Of a stretch of 64,000 nucleotides of DNA, positions 54,065-63,416 are shown in pieces. Each line of letters opens with the position of its first letter. Positions within the stretch are counted from its first letter, which is position 1. Both the position numbers and the translations under genes were made by a program. The notes beneath the pieces are model-generated. The model did not search any database and had not been told where the DNA came from. It worked only from the letters and a program-made list of their open reading frames with translations. The DNA is from Rhodoblastus sp963736175 (GTDB taxonomy: Bacteria > Pseudomonadota > Alphaproteobacteria > Rhizobiales > Beijerinckiaceae): assembly GCA_963736175.1 (NCBI GenBank), contig CAVTNU010000010.1, positions 1 through 64,000 on the forward strand. Direction: 5' to 3'.

Positions 54065-57000
54065 TCGCCCGCCTCGGCGGCCAATTCGCCAGGCGGCTCG
54101 ACCGTTTTGAAACGCGCGCCGAGCCGGTCGAAATAGAGATAGATCACCGGCGTCGTGAACAAGGTCAGGACCTGGCTGAACAGCAAGCCGCCGACAATGG
54201 CGAAGCCCAGCGGACGGCGCAGCTCCGAACCGGCGCCGGCGCCCAGCATCAGCGGCATGGCGCCCAGCACGGCGGCCATCGTCGTCATCAGGATCGGACG
54301 GAAACGCAGCAGGCAAGCCTGACGGATCGCCTCGATCGGCGTAAGGCCTTCGACGCGCTCAGCTTCAAGCGCGAAGTCGATCATCATGATGGCGTTCTTC
54401 TTGACGATGCCGATCAACAGCACGATGCCGATGATGGCGATAACGTCGAGCTCGTAGCCAAACAGCAGCAGGATCAGCAAGGCGCCGACGCTGGCCGAGG
54501 GCAGGGTCGACAGAATGGTGACCGGATGGATGAAGCTCTCATAGAGGACGCCCAGCACGATATACATCGTCGCGATGGCGGCGGCGATCAGCAGCAATTC
54601 GTTGGTCAGCGACGACTGGAACGCCGAGGCCGCGCCCTGGTAGGCGATGACGAAACTGTCGGGCAAGCCTATGTCCTTGCGCGCCTCATCGACCGCGGCG
54701 ACGGCGGCGCCGAGCGAGACCTTCCGCGCCAGATTGAAGGAAACTGTGGTGGCGGGAAATTGCCCGTAATGGGTGACGACGAGCGGGCCGGTTCGCGGCT
54801 CCACCTTGACGATGGCGGAGAGCGGAACCTGACCGTTGGTCGTCGAGGAATTCGAGGGCAGATAAATCGCCGAAAGATCCGCGAGTTTGGATTGCAGAGT
54901 TGGATCGGCTTCGAGAATGACCCGGTATTGGTTCGATTGCGTGTAGATGGTTGAAACGATGCGCTGGCCGAAAAATCGTAAAGCGCGTTGTCGATGGTCG
55001 CCGGCGTGATGCCGAAGCGCGCCGCCGTCGCCCGGTCGATGACGATATCGGCGGCCAGACCTTCCTGCTGCATGTCGCTGGCGACGTCGGCCAGTTCCGG
55101 CGCCTGACGCAGCCGGTCGACGAGCTTGGGCACCCAGATCGCGAATTCCTTCGGATTGGCGTCCTCAAGCACGAATTTATATTGGGCGCGCGTCACCGAG
55201 GCGTCGATCGCGAGATCCTGCACCGGCTGCATGTAAAGACTGGCGCCAGCGATGTCGGCGGTCTCGCGCTTCAAGCGGCGGATGATCTCCGAAGCGCTGT
55301 CCGAGCGCTGGGCGAGCGGCTCGAGATTGATGAGGAAACGGCCGGCGTTGAGCGTCAGATTGGCGCCATCGACGCCGACGAAGGAACTGAGCGAGTCGAC
55401 GTCCTTGTCCTTGCGGATGGCTTCGGCCAACTGTCCTTGCAGACGCAGCATCTGCGCGAAGGATGCGCCTTGCGGCCCTTCTGAAATCGCCTGGATCATG
55501 CCGGTGTCCTGCACCGGGAAAAACCCCTTGGGAATGACGATGTAGAGCAGGGCCGTCAGAACCATCATGAACAGCGCGACCATCAGCGTCGCCGGCTGAT
55601 GCTCAAGCACGACGTCGAGCGCGCGGCCGTATTTCTCGATCACCCAATCAAAGGCGCGTTCGGCGCGCAGATCGAACCGGGTGCGTTCGGCGTCGGGGTG
55701 CAGGCGGATGAGTCTGGCGCACAGCATCGGCACCAGAGTCAACGACACCACGGCGGAAATCACGATGGTCACAGCGAGCGTGATGGCGAATTCGTGAAAC
55801 AGGCGGCCGACCACCTCGCCCATGAACAGCAGGGGAATCAGCACCGCGATCAGCGACACGGTGAGCGAAATGATGGTGAAGCCGATCTGCTCGGAGCCGC
55901 GCAGCGCGGCCTGCAACGGCCGCATGCCGCCTTCGACGTAGCGGGCGATATTTTCGATCATGACGATGGCGTCGTCGACGACGAAGCCGGTCGAGATCGT
56001 CAGCGCCATCAGCGACAGATTGTCGAGGCTGAAGTTCAGAAGATACATGACCCCCAGACAGCCGACGAGCGACAGGGGCGCCGACAGGCTCGGGATCAGC
56101 GTCGCCGGCAATGTGCGCAGAAAGACGAAGATGACCATCACGACGAGAACGAGCGCCAGACCCAGCTCGAATTCGACGTCGGCGACCGAGGCCCTGATCG
56201 TCACGGTGCGATCGCTCAGGATCTGCACGTCGACGGCCTGGGGCAGGTCGGACAGGATTTTCGGCAGCATGGTCCGGATTTGATCGACGACCTGAATGAC
56301 GTTGGCGCCGGGCTGGCGCTGCACGTTGAGGATGATGGACGGCGTTTCGTTGGCGAAAGCGGCGAGTTTGGCGTTCTCGGCGCCGTCGATCACCTTGGCG
56401 ATTTCGGACAGGCGCACCGGATTGCCGTTGCGGTAGGCGATGATGATCGTCTTGTATTGCGCCGCGCTGGTGATCTGGTCGTTGGCGTTGATCGACGAGG
56501 CTTGCGTCACGCCGTCGAAATTGCCCTTCGGAATATTGACGTTCGCCGTGCCCAGAATGGTGCGTATGTCGTCGATATTCAGCCCGTAGGCGGCGAGCGC
56601 CTGCGGATTGACCTGAATGCGCACGGCGGGGCGCTGGCCGCCGCTGATCGAGACGAGGCCGACGCCGGGTTGCTGCGAGACTTTCTGGGCGATGCGGGTC
56701 TCGCTCAAATCCTCCAGCGCCGTCAGGGCCATGGTTTTCGAATTGATCGCCAGCGTCAAAATGGGCGCGTCGGCGGGATTGAATTTGGCGTAAATCGGCG
56801 GGGCGGGCAGATCGCTCGGCAGAAAATTGCTGCCGGCGTTGATCGCCGCCTGCACTTCCTGTTCGGCGACGTCGAGATTGAGCGCCAGCGAGAATTGCAG
56901 CGTGATGATCGAGGCGCCGGCCGAACTGGCCGACGTCATCTGGCTCAAACCCGGCATTTGCCCGAACTGGCGCTCCAGCGGCGCGGTGACCGAGGAGGTC

Positions 57001-57176
57001 ATCACTTCCGGGCTGGCGCCGGGATAAAAGGTTTGCACCTGGATGGTCGGGTAATCGACCTGCGGCAGGGTGGCGATCGGCAGAAAATGATAGGCGACGA
57101 CGCCGGCGAGCATGATCGCCACCATGAGCAGGGTGGTGGCCACCGGACGCAAGATGAATGGCTGCGACACATTCAT
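54061..57176 (-). CDS. mdtB: RND efflux permease, first of pair (MdtB-like), frameshifted
   Basis: Homology spans the full permease but in two frames: residues 1 to about 734 from ATG 57176 (MNVSQPFILRPVATTLLM; FVVDDAIVMIENIARYVEG), and the C-terminal part in another frame ending at 54061 (GPLVVTHYGQFPATTVSFNL; GIVKKNAIMMIDFALEAERVEG). The break lies at a five-A run on the plus strand (54971-54975). One extra base there restores the expected YDFFGQRIVSTIYTQ. So either the sequence misses a base or the gene is broken. GGGAGG precedes the start, and the end overlaps mdtC. Confidence 0.85.
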
Positions 57177-57223
57177 CGCTGAAAAACCTCCCGCGGCCGC
57201 GACGGCTCGTTGCGCGCCATGGC

Positions 57224-58618
57224 CTATTGTCCGCCGGCCGGCTTGCCGTTCTGATCGGGCGCGGCGCTCTGCCCGCCGTTTTGCGTCCCGTCCTGGTTCT
57301 GGCGGCGGTGGCGATGCTGACCGCTCTTCGCCGGATCGTCCGGCGCAGGACTGGCGCCTTGCGCCGATGCGATGGTGACGCTGGCGCCGTCGCGCAAGCG
57401 GTCGGCGCCGTCGACGACAACGCGTTCGCCGGCCGCCAGGCCCTCCCGCACGGCGACCATGTCGCCGTCGCTGGGGCCAAGTTTGAGCGTGCGCACCGAG
57501 ACCTTGTTGTCGGCGTCGACGACATAGGCGTAAGCGCCGGGCGCGCCGCGCTGCACAGCGGCGCCCGGAACGATGACGACATCGTGCAGCGTCTTGACCA
57601 GCAGGCGCGCGTTGACGAACTGGTTGGGGAATAATTTGTTGTCGGCGTTGTCGAACTGGGCGCGCAATTTGACCGTGCCCGTGGTCGTATCGATCTGATT
57701 GTCGAGCGTCGTGACTTCGCCTGTCGCCAGTTGTGTGGTGTTGCCGCGATCGTACAAGGTCACGGTCAATTTCTCGCCGGCTTTCAACTGCGGCAGGATT
57801 TTTGTCAATTCATCCTCGGCCACCGGGAAGAGAACCGAAATCGGCTGCAGCTGCGTGATGACGGCGAGGCCGCTCGTTGAGGTGGCCTGAACGTAATTGC
57901 CTTGATCGACCATGCGCAGGCCGATGCGGCCGTCGACAGGCGAGACGATGTGGCAATAGGCGATGTTCAGCGCCTGGGCGTCGATCTGCGCCTGATCGAG
58001 CGCGACCGAACCCTCGTATTGCTTGACCACATAGACCTGGTCTTCGGCCTGCTGGCGCGCGATGGAGTTCTGCTTGAGCAAGGTCTGATAACGGACGTTG
58101 TCCACGCGCGCCTGATCGAGCAGGCCCTGATCGTGCGCGAGCTGGCCCTGATATTGCGCCATCAGCGCTTTGTAAGGGCGGTCGTCGATCTGCGCCAGGA
58201 AGTCGCCCTTCTTGACGATCTGGCCTTCCTTGTATGCGACCTCCACCAATTGGCCGCTGATCTGCGTCAGTACGGTGACCGTGGCGAGCGGCGTGACGGT
58301 GCCCAGGGCGTTGACGATGACGCGAATATCGCCTGTCCCGACATTGGCCACGCCGACCGAGGCGGGCGCCCCTTGACGTCCGCCCTTGGATTTTTGCTGA
58401 TTTTGCTGCCCGGCCTGTTGTTGGCCCTCCTGTGGGGCGAAGGCGCGATAAAGCCCGAGAGCGACCGCGAGGACGAGGAAAAGACCAAGCAGAAACCACC
58501 GCAGCCGCTGGGGCGTCGGCGCCACCGCGGGATGAATCTTGTAGGTCTCGTCCTGTTCGGATTGCGGCAGGCTTTCGCTTGCGCGCCCTTCATCGAACTG
58601 TCTGTCTGTTTCGTCCAT
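57224..58618 (-). CDS. mdtA: RND periplasmic adaptor (MdtA-like)
   Basis: The protein is 464 aa. One N-terminal membrane anchor (RLRWFLLGLFLVLAVALGLY) and a Gln/Gly-rich linker are followed by the biotinyl-lipoyl-like domain split around a coiled coil (VTVLTQISGQLVEVAYKEGQIVKKGDFLAQIDDRPYKALM ... YCHIVSPVDGRIGLRMVDQGNYVQ) and beta-barrel/MP domains. The C-terminal tail is polar (QHRHRRQNQDG). It links the permeases to the outer-membrane factor. Confidence 0.9.
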   Translation of the reverse strand: MDETDRQFDEGRASESLPQSEQDETYKIHPAVAPTPQRLRWFLLGLFLVLAVALGLYRAFAPQEGQQQAGQQNQQKSKGGRQGAPASVGVANVGTGDIRVIVNALGTVTPLATVTVLTQISGQLVEVAYKEGQIVKKGDFLAQIDDRPYKALMAQYQGQLAHDQGLLDQARVDNVRYQTLLKQNSIARQQAEDQVYVVKQYEGSVALDQAQIDAQALNIAYCHIVSPVDGRIGLRMVDQGNYVQATSTSGLAVITQLQPISVLFPVAEDELTKILPQLKAGEKLTVTLYDRGNTTQLATGEVTTLDNQIDTTTGTVKLRAQFDNADNKLFPNQFVNARLLVKTLHDVVIVPGAAVQRGAPGAYAYVVDADNKVSVRTLKLGPSDGDMVAVREGLAAGERVVVDGADRLRDGASVTIASAQGASPAPDDPAKSGQHRHRRQNQDGTQNGGQSAAPDQNGKPAGGQ

Positions 58619-58675
58619 AGCTTTTTCAAAGGTCCATGGTTCAAACCGTCGGGGCGGGTCCGCCTTGCCGCAAAC

Positions 58676-60133
58676 TCAGCTGCGCGGCAAAAGCGAAATC
58701 CCTTCCGACAATGTTGGCGGCGCGGGAAGCTGCGAAGCGTCCCAGCCTCCGCCGAGGAATTCTATCAACGTGACGCGCGCGACAAAAAGATTTTGCCGCG
58801 TCGTTAGCGCGGCTTCCTCATCGCTCAGCAGCGTCGCCTCGGCGACGACGACCGTGGTGAAGGGGACCGTGCCGGCGCGGTACTGGTTGAGGTAGACGTC
58901 CACCGCCTCGCGCGCCGCGCGAACGGCTTTTTCCTGCACCGCCAATTGATTGGCCTGCACGCGCAGCGCCACCAGCTGATCCTCGACCTGTTGAAAGGCG
59001 GTGAGCACGGTCTGGCGATAATTGGCGACGCTCTGGTTGTAGACCGCGCGCGCCGCGTCGACCTGCGCGGCGCGCAAGCCGCCCTCGAAGATCGGATCGG
59101 CGGCGGCGGCGCCGAGCGACCCGATCTGATGGGCGGCGGTGAAGGGAAAGGCGTTGGCGCCGATAAATCCCGCTGCGCCGGACAGGCTGATGTCTGGATA
59201 GTAAGCGGCGAGGGCGACGCCGATCAGCGCGTTGTTCTCCTGCATCTGGCGCTCCGCCGCCGCGATGTCGGGGCGCCGCTCCAGCAGGGTGGAGGGCAGC
59301 GCCACGGGCGTCAACGGATAGGCGTGCGGCAAAAGCGCGGGCGCCAGGCTCAGGTCGGCCGGCGGTCTGCCGGTCAGCATGGCGATGGCGTGCTCATATT
59401 GCCCGCGTTGCACGCCGACGCCGATTTCCTGCGCCTGCGTCGCATAAAGCTGGGTTTGCGCGGTGATCAGATCGGCTTTCGACACGGTGCCGGAATTATA
59501 CTGGTTCTGGGTGATGTCGACGGTGCGCTTATATTCGGCGGCGGTTCTGTGCAGCAGGTCTTTCAGCGAATCGGCGGCGCGCAGATTGAAATAGGCGATG
59601 GCGAGTTGCGCCTGCGCGGAAAGCTTGGCGTTGGCGAGGTCGGCGGCGCTGACCTGCACGCCGGCCGAATTGCTTTCGATCTGGCGTCGGATCTTGCCCC
59701 AGACGTCAATATCCCAGCTCGCCGTGGCTTGCGGCTCGAACGTCGTGCTCGCGGTTGGGCGGCCGAGAGCTGAAACGGCGGCGCCCTGACCCGAGCGCGT
59801 CGCGGTGTAATTGCCGCCGAGGGTCGGAAACAGGCTGGCCTGCGCCTCGCGAACCAGCGCGCGCGCCTGATCATAGTTGGCGGCGGCCGCGGCGACAGTC
59901 TGGTTGGAAATCTCCACCTGCCGCAGCAGCGCGTCGAGTTTGGCGTCCTTGAAGGGCGCCCACCACGCGCCGCGATCAAATCCGTCGGCCGGCGCGGCCT
60001 TTTTCCAACCCTTGAGCTCCTTGTACGCGACGGGGGTCGGCGCCGAAGGGCGCAGGTAATCCGGTCCGACCGCGCAGGACGCCAGGATCGGAGCGACAAG
60101 CGCCGCCGTGGACAAAAGGCGGAGACTGATCAT
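58676..60133 (-). CDS. Outer-membrane factor lipoprotein, NodT family
   Basis: The protein is 485 aa from ATG 60133. The lipobox is LASC (ALVAPILASCAVGPDY), then the typical VGPDYLRPSAPTP start. Two OEP repeats follow with helical barrels (LDALLRQVEISNQTVAAAAANYDQARALVREAQASLFPTLG and LLERRPDIAAAERQMQENNALIGVALAAYYPDISLSG). It forms the outer-membrane exit duct for the MdtABC-like pump and is the first gene of the operon, 57 bases before the adaptor. Confidence 0.92.
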   Translation of the reverse strand: MISLRLLSTAALVAPILASCAVGPDYLRPSAPTPVAYKELKGWKKAAPADGFDRGAWWAPFKDAKLDALLRQVEISNQTVAAAAANYDQARALVREAQASLFPTLGGNYTATRSGQGAAVSALGRPTASTTFEPQATASWDIDVWGKIRRQIESNSAGVQVSAADLANAKLSAQAQLAIAYFNLRAADSLKDLLHRTAAEYKRTVDITQNQYNSGTVSKADLITAQTQLYATQAQEIGVGVQRGQYEHAIAMLTGRPPADLSLAPALLPHAYPLTPVALPSTLLERRPDIAAAERQMQENNALIGVALAAYYPDISLSGAAGFIGANAFPFTAAHQIGSLGAAAADPIFEGGLRAAQVDAARAVYNQSVANYRQTVLTAFQQVEDQLVALRVQANQLAVQEKAVRAAREAVDVYLNQYRAGTVPFTTVVVAEATLLSDEEAALTTRQNLFVARVTLIEFLGGGWDASQLPAPPTLSEGISLLPRS

Positions 60134-60627
60134 GGACGTTCGCCCGCCGTATCGGTCCGGGCGACGCCGGTCAGGAGCAAAGCGCCGCAATCCAATCGCT
60201 TTTTTCCCAATCCAGGCACCTAAGCGTTCCTCATAGCCGATTGCCGACGCCTTGCGGGCGAACCGCCGCTGTGGAGCGGAATCGAACCCATCAGAGCGCC
60301 GCCAAACTACGGGGCCGTGCGCCCCTTTGCAATCCGTTAAACTTTTCTTCACCCGTTCCTTGGCGGATATTTGCGACATTGACGTGGCGCGTCGCCAAAT
60401 CACGGCCTCGCCGCCACGCGGCTTTGCTCTGAGATTTATATTTCCAGTAGAACAATACTTTATTTTATTTTGTGGTTTTTTTGTTGCGTGACGACGCGCT
60501 CGCCCCGCCCACGCGGCCGATCGGCGACGATCCGGGCCTGATCGACGCGGAGCTGAACCATCATGGCGACGATTTGCGCAAAATGCGCCGTTCTGTTAGC
60601 GCGTTCGGCGGGAAAACGCGGCGGGGG
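60134..60627. other. Divergent region between the efflux operon and lpcC
   Basis: The 494-base gap should hold promoters for both directions. It contains an AT-rich stretch (60430-60485). The lpcC frame is open through the last part, but the sequence there does not look like the glycosyltransferase start. A T-arm-like fragment at about 60270-60295 does not fold as a tRNA. Confidence 0.4.
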
Positions 60628-61770
60628 ATGGCGACAATGGGTTGTGAGGCCGGCGACAACGCGGGCGATCGCGCGGCTATCGATCTGCGCGACATCGAAG
60701 TCGTCGCGCCAAGCCTGCATTGGCGCTATTCCGGCGTCACCTCCACGATCATCGCCCTGGTTCCGCGCCAGGCGCGTCTGATGCCGATCGTCGCCGTCGG
60801 CCCGCATCTGCCGCCCACGGTTCCGCGGATGAAATTCCTGCAAATTCTCCGGCAAGGCTGGACGCGCCCGAAGGGGCGGCGCTGGCGCGTCTGGCACGCG
60901 CGCCGCAACAACGAGATGATCGTCGGCGCGCTGCTCAAATTCGTGCTGCGCCAGCCCTGGAAACTGGTGTTCACCTCGGCGGCGCAACGGCGCCACTCCT
61001 GGCTGACCCGCTGGCTGCTGGGCCGGATGGACGCGATCATCGCCACCAGCGACGGCGCCGCGTCGTTTTTGCGCCGCCCCTGCGTGGTGATCTATCACGG
61101 CGTCGATACGACGCGATTCCAGCCCTTGCCCGATCGTGACGAGGCATGGCGGAACTCCGGCCTGCCGGGACGTTACGGCCTGGGGGCGTTCGGCCGGCTG
61201 CGTCCGCAAAAGGGCACCGACCTGCTGATCGAGGCGGCGATCCGCCTGTTGCCGGCCTATCCGGACGCGTGTTTGATTTTCACCGGCCTCACCAGCGGCG
61301 AGCATCAAGCTTTTCTCGATGGGTTGCGGCGCAAGATCGCGGCCGCCGGCCTTGAAAAGCGCATCGTGTTTCTCGGCGAGCGGCCCGGGCCGGAAATGCC
61401 GCATTGGTTCGCGCTCGTCTCGATATACGTCGCGCCGATGCGTAACGAGGGATTTGGCCTGACGCCGCTCGAAGCCATGGCGAGCGGCGCCGCCGTCGTG
61501 GCGAGCGCGACGGGCGCCGCCGTCCAACTCGTCGCCGAGGGCGAAACCGGCCTCATCGTTCCCCCGGGCGATCTGGAGGCGCTGGTCGGCGCGCTGGATG
61601 CGCTGTTGGCCGATCCCGAACGGGTCAAGACGATGGGGCAAAAAGGCCGGCAAAAGGCGCTGGAGCGCCACGACGTCGAGATGGAGGCGCGACAGATCGT
61701 CGCCGTTTATCAACAAACGCTCGGCTCCGCCGCCGCCGACGCGGGCTTGACGAAACCGGAGCGCGCATAA
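60628..61770 (+). CDS. lpcC: LPS core glycosyltransferase (LpcC-like, GT4 family)
   Basis: The protein is 380 aa from ATG 60628; ATG 60637 has better spacing from GGGGG and may be the true start. It has the LpcC-like pattern DIEVVAPSLHWRYSGVTSTIIALVPRQ and RRWRVWHARRNNEMIVGALLKFVLRQPWKLVFTSAAQRRHS, then the GT4 donor domain (GRLRPQKGTDLLIEAAIRLL, RNEGFGLTPLEAMASGAAVVAS). In Rhizobium LpcC adds mannose to the inner core Kdo in the cytosol. Confidence 0.85.
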   Translation: MATMGCEAGDNAGDRAAIDLRDIEVVAPSLHWRYSGVTSTIIALVPRQARLMPIVAVGPHLPPTVPRMKFLQILRQGWTRPKGRRWRVWHARRNNEMIVGALLKFVLRQPWKLVFTSAAQRRHSWLTRWLLGRMDAIIATSDGAASFLRRPCVVIYHGVDTTRFQPLPDRDEAWRNSGLPGRYGLGAFGRLRPQKGTDLLIEAAIRLLPAYPDACLIFTGLTSGEHQAFLDGLRRKIAAAGLEKRIVFLGERPGPEMPHWFALVSIYVAPMRNEGFGLTPLEAMASGAAVVASATGAAVQLVAEGETGLIVPPGDLEALVGALDALLADPERVKTMGQKGRQKALERHDVEMEARQIVAVYQQTLGSAAADAGLTKPERA

Positions 61771-61814
61771 TAGGCGTCTCTTTTTAGAGCGCCTCGAGCC
61801 TCACCTGGAGAATT

Positions 61815-62699
61815 TTGGCGTTGACGCCTCCCTATCCGCCCAATCTTCGCTACCGGCTCGAATATGTCGGCTATTTGTTGCTGGCCGGCATTTTTGCGTT
61901 GCTGCCGGTGAAGGCGGCGTCCGAATTCGGCGCCTGGATCGTCGGCGCGGTCGGTCCCTTGTCGCGCCAGCGCCATCCGCGCATGTTGCAAAATCTCGCG
62001 CAGGCTTTCCCGGAAAAGTCCGAGGACGAGCGCAAGGCCATCGCGCGCGGCGTCTGGCGCAATCTCGGGCGCGTGCTGGGCGAATTCTTCCATCTCGCCG
62101 AGTTCGACCCGGAGCGCGTCTATTTCGAAAATCCCGAGGTGCTGACGGGGATCGCGGCCAGCGGCTCGGGCAGCGTCCTGTGCGGATCGCATCTGGCGAA
62201 CTGGGAGGCGAACAGCGCCGGCATGACCCTTTGCGGGTTGGACGCGGTCGGCGTCTATCATCCGATGAGCAATCCCTTCGTCGACGCCGACGTGAAAAGG
62301 CGTCGCGCCAACTTCTATCGCGGCGGGCTGCTGGCCAAACGCGACCCGGCGACGCCGCGCATGATGATGCGCTATGCGCGCGAAGGCAAAGCGGCGGCTT
62401 TTCTGATCGACCAGTCGACGTTCAACGGTCTGATGATTCCCTTTTTCGGGCGGCTCGCGTCGACAACGCAGTTTCCGGCGTTGATCGCCCGGCAATTCAA
62501 CCTGCCGTTGGTCCTGGTCATCAGCGTGCGCGAGCCGGGCCCGCGTTTCCGGCTGACGAGCAAGGAAATCGAGGTGCCGCGCACGGAAGACAAGGAAGCC
62601 GATATTTTCGCCGCCACCGCCGCGATGCAGGCCCATCTTGAAAGCGCTGTCCGCCGCCATCCCGAGCAATGGATGTGGACGCATTCGCGCTGGAGCTGA
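61815..62699 (+). CDS. lpxL: Lipid A acyltransferase (LpxL/HtrB-like)
   Basis: The protein is 294 aa from TTG 61815 with GGAG 4 bases upstream. An N-terminal membrane anchor (YVGYLLLAGIFALLPVKA) is followed by the acyltransferase HX4E motif in GSHLANWE, AAFLIDQSTFNGLMIPFFGRLASTTQFPALIARQF, and the common ending MWTHSRW. It adds a secondary acyl chain to lipid A at the inner membrane. It is 44 bases after lpcC, so they are probably co-transcribed. Confidence 0.88.
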   Translation: MALTPPYPPNLRYRLEYVGYLLLAGIFALLPVKAASEFGAWIVGAVGPLSRQRHPRMLQNLAQAFPEKSEDERKAIARGVWRNLGRVLGEFFHLAEFDPERVYFENPEVLTGIAASGSGSVLCGSHLANWEANSAGMTLCGLDAVGVYHPMSNPFVDADVKRRRANFYRGGLLAKRDPATPRMMMRYAREGKAAAFLIDQSTFNGLMIPFFGRLASTTQFPALIARQFNLPLVLVISVREPGPRFRLTSKEIEVPRTEDKEADIFAATAAMQAHLESAVRRHPEQWMWTHSRWS

Positions 62700-62747
62700 G
62701 GGGGCTTGGCGCGGCGGCGAAACGCGGCGAACGCACAACCACTTCTC

Positions 62748-63224
62748 TCATTTTCTAAGCTGGTCTCTGAGCTGATCAAGAGCCGGGTTGTTGCCGTACC
62801 GAGTTACGTCGCAAGCGGTCGTCGCGTATGCTCTGCCGAGCTTTTTTCCTCGGTGCGTCTCCATGTCTTGAAGGTTCAGGTGTACTGAGACCTGTTCGCG
62901 CGGCTCAAGTCGGCGCGGCCATGGTTTGCCATCCCGCAATTCAGGATACGCAACAACGGCACGGGGGCTCTTGGTCACATTTCTACCACCAATTTCGAAC
63001 CCGACCTCATTGACCGTAACCGCGAACGCACCGAGGTTAATCACTTCGATACCAAAACCGCGCTGACCATCAGGCATTGACAGCGTGTTCATCGGCGAAA
63101 CCCGGAGACGAACGCGCCTCTGATTGATCGTGTTCCACATGTTCATGATGCCGAGCACCGCGCCGACCATGGCGGCGGTCATGGTCAAATAATCTTTCCA
63201 CGGGAGTCCTTCTAAGCCGGTCAT
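62748..63224 (-). CDS. Membrane-anchored hypothetical protein
   Basis: The protein is 158 aa. One N-terminal hydrophobic helix (YLTMTAAMVGAVLGIMNMW) is followed by a beta-rich soluble domain (VRLRVSPMNTLSMPDGQRGFGIEVINLGAFAVTVNEVGFEIGG) and a charged end. Family unknown; similar small proteins often sit in accessory regions. Its ATG comes 8 bases after the stop of an upstream gene interrupted by the IS, so it may now lack its normal promoter. Confidence 0.6.
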   Translation of the reverse strand: MTGLEGLPWKDYLTMTAAMVGAVLGIMNMWNTINQRRVRLRVSPMNTLSMPDGQRGFGIEVINLGAFAVTVNEVGFEIGGRNVTKSPRAVVAYPELRDGKPWPRRLEPREQVSVHLNLQDMETHRGKKLGRAYATTACDVTRYGNNPALDQLRDQLRK

Positions 63225-63232
63225 TTGCAGGT

Positions 63233-63416
63233 CTACCTACTGCGTTTCCAGTTGAAATCGCTTTGCAAAATCGCTTCTACCAGAGGCCATTGCTTGCCAC
63301 GGGCATATTTGAAATGCCGGGCGCTACTCTGCACACCAATTAGATGTAACGCTTTTTCGGGGTTCCAAAATAGTTCTGAATCAGGGAAATCAACTTCCCA
63401 AATTGCCGCGCCGCTA
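63233..63416 (-). pseudogene. C-terminal fragment of a gene cut by the IS5-family element
   Basis: On the minus strand the IS ends at 63417 and a frame continues for about 60 codons (WEVDFPDSELFWNPEKALHLIG ... WPLVEAILQSDFNWKRSR) to TAG at 63233. It looks genuinely coding (Trp, Phe, Tyr in folded-protein proportions). Stop and start of the next gene are 8 bases apart, the spacing of an operon. The N-terminal part should lie beyond the right edge, past the IS. Confidence 0.55.

Noticed and set aside
60265..60300. tRNA-like T-arm sequence (GGGTTCGATTCC on the minus strand)
   Set aside because: The T stem has mismatches, and no acceptor, D or anticodon stem can be placed around it.
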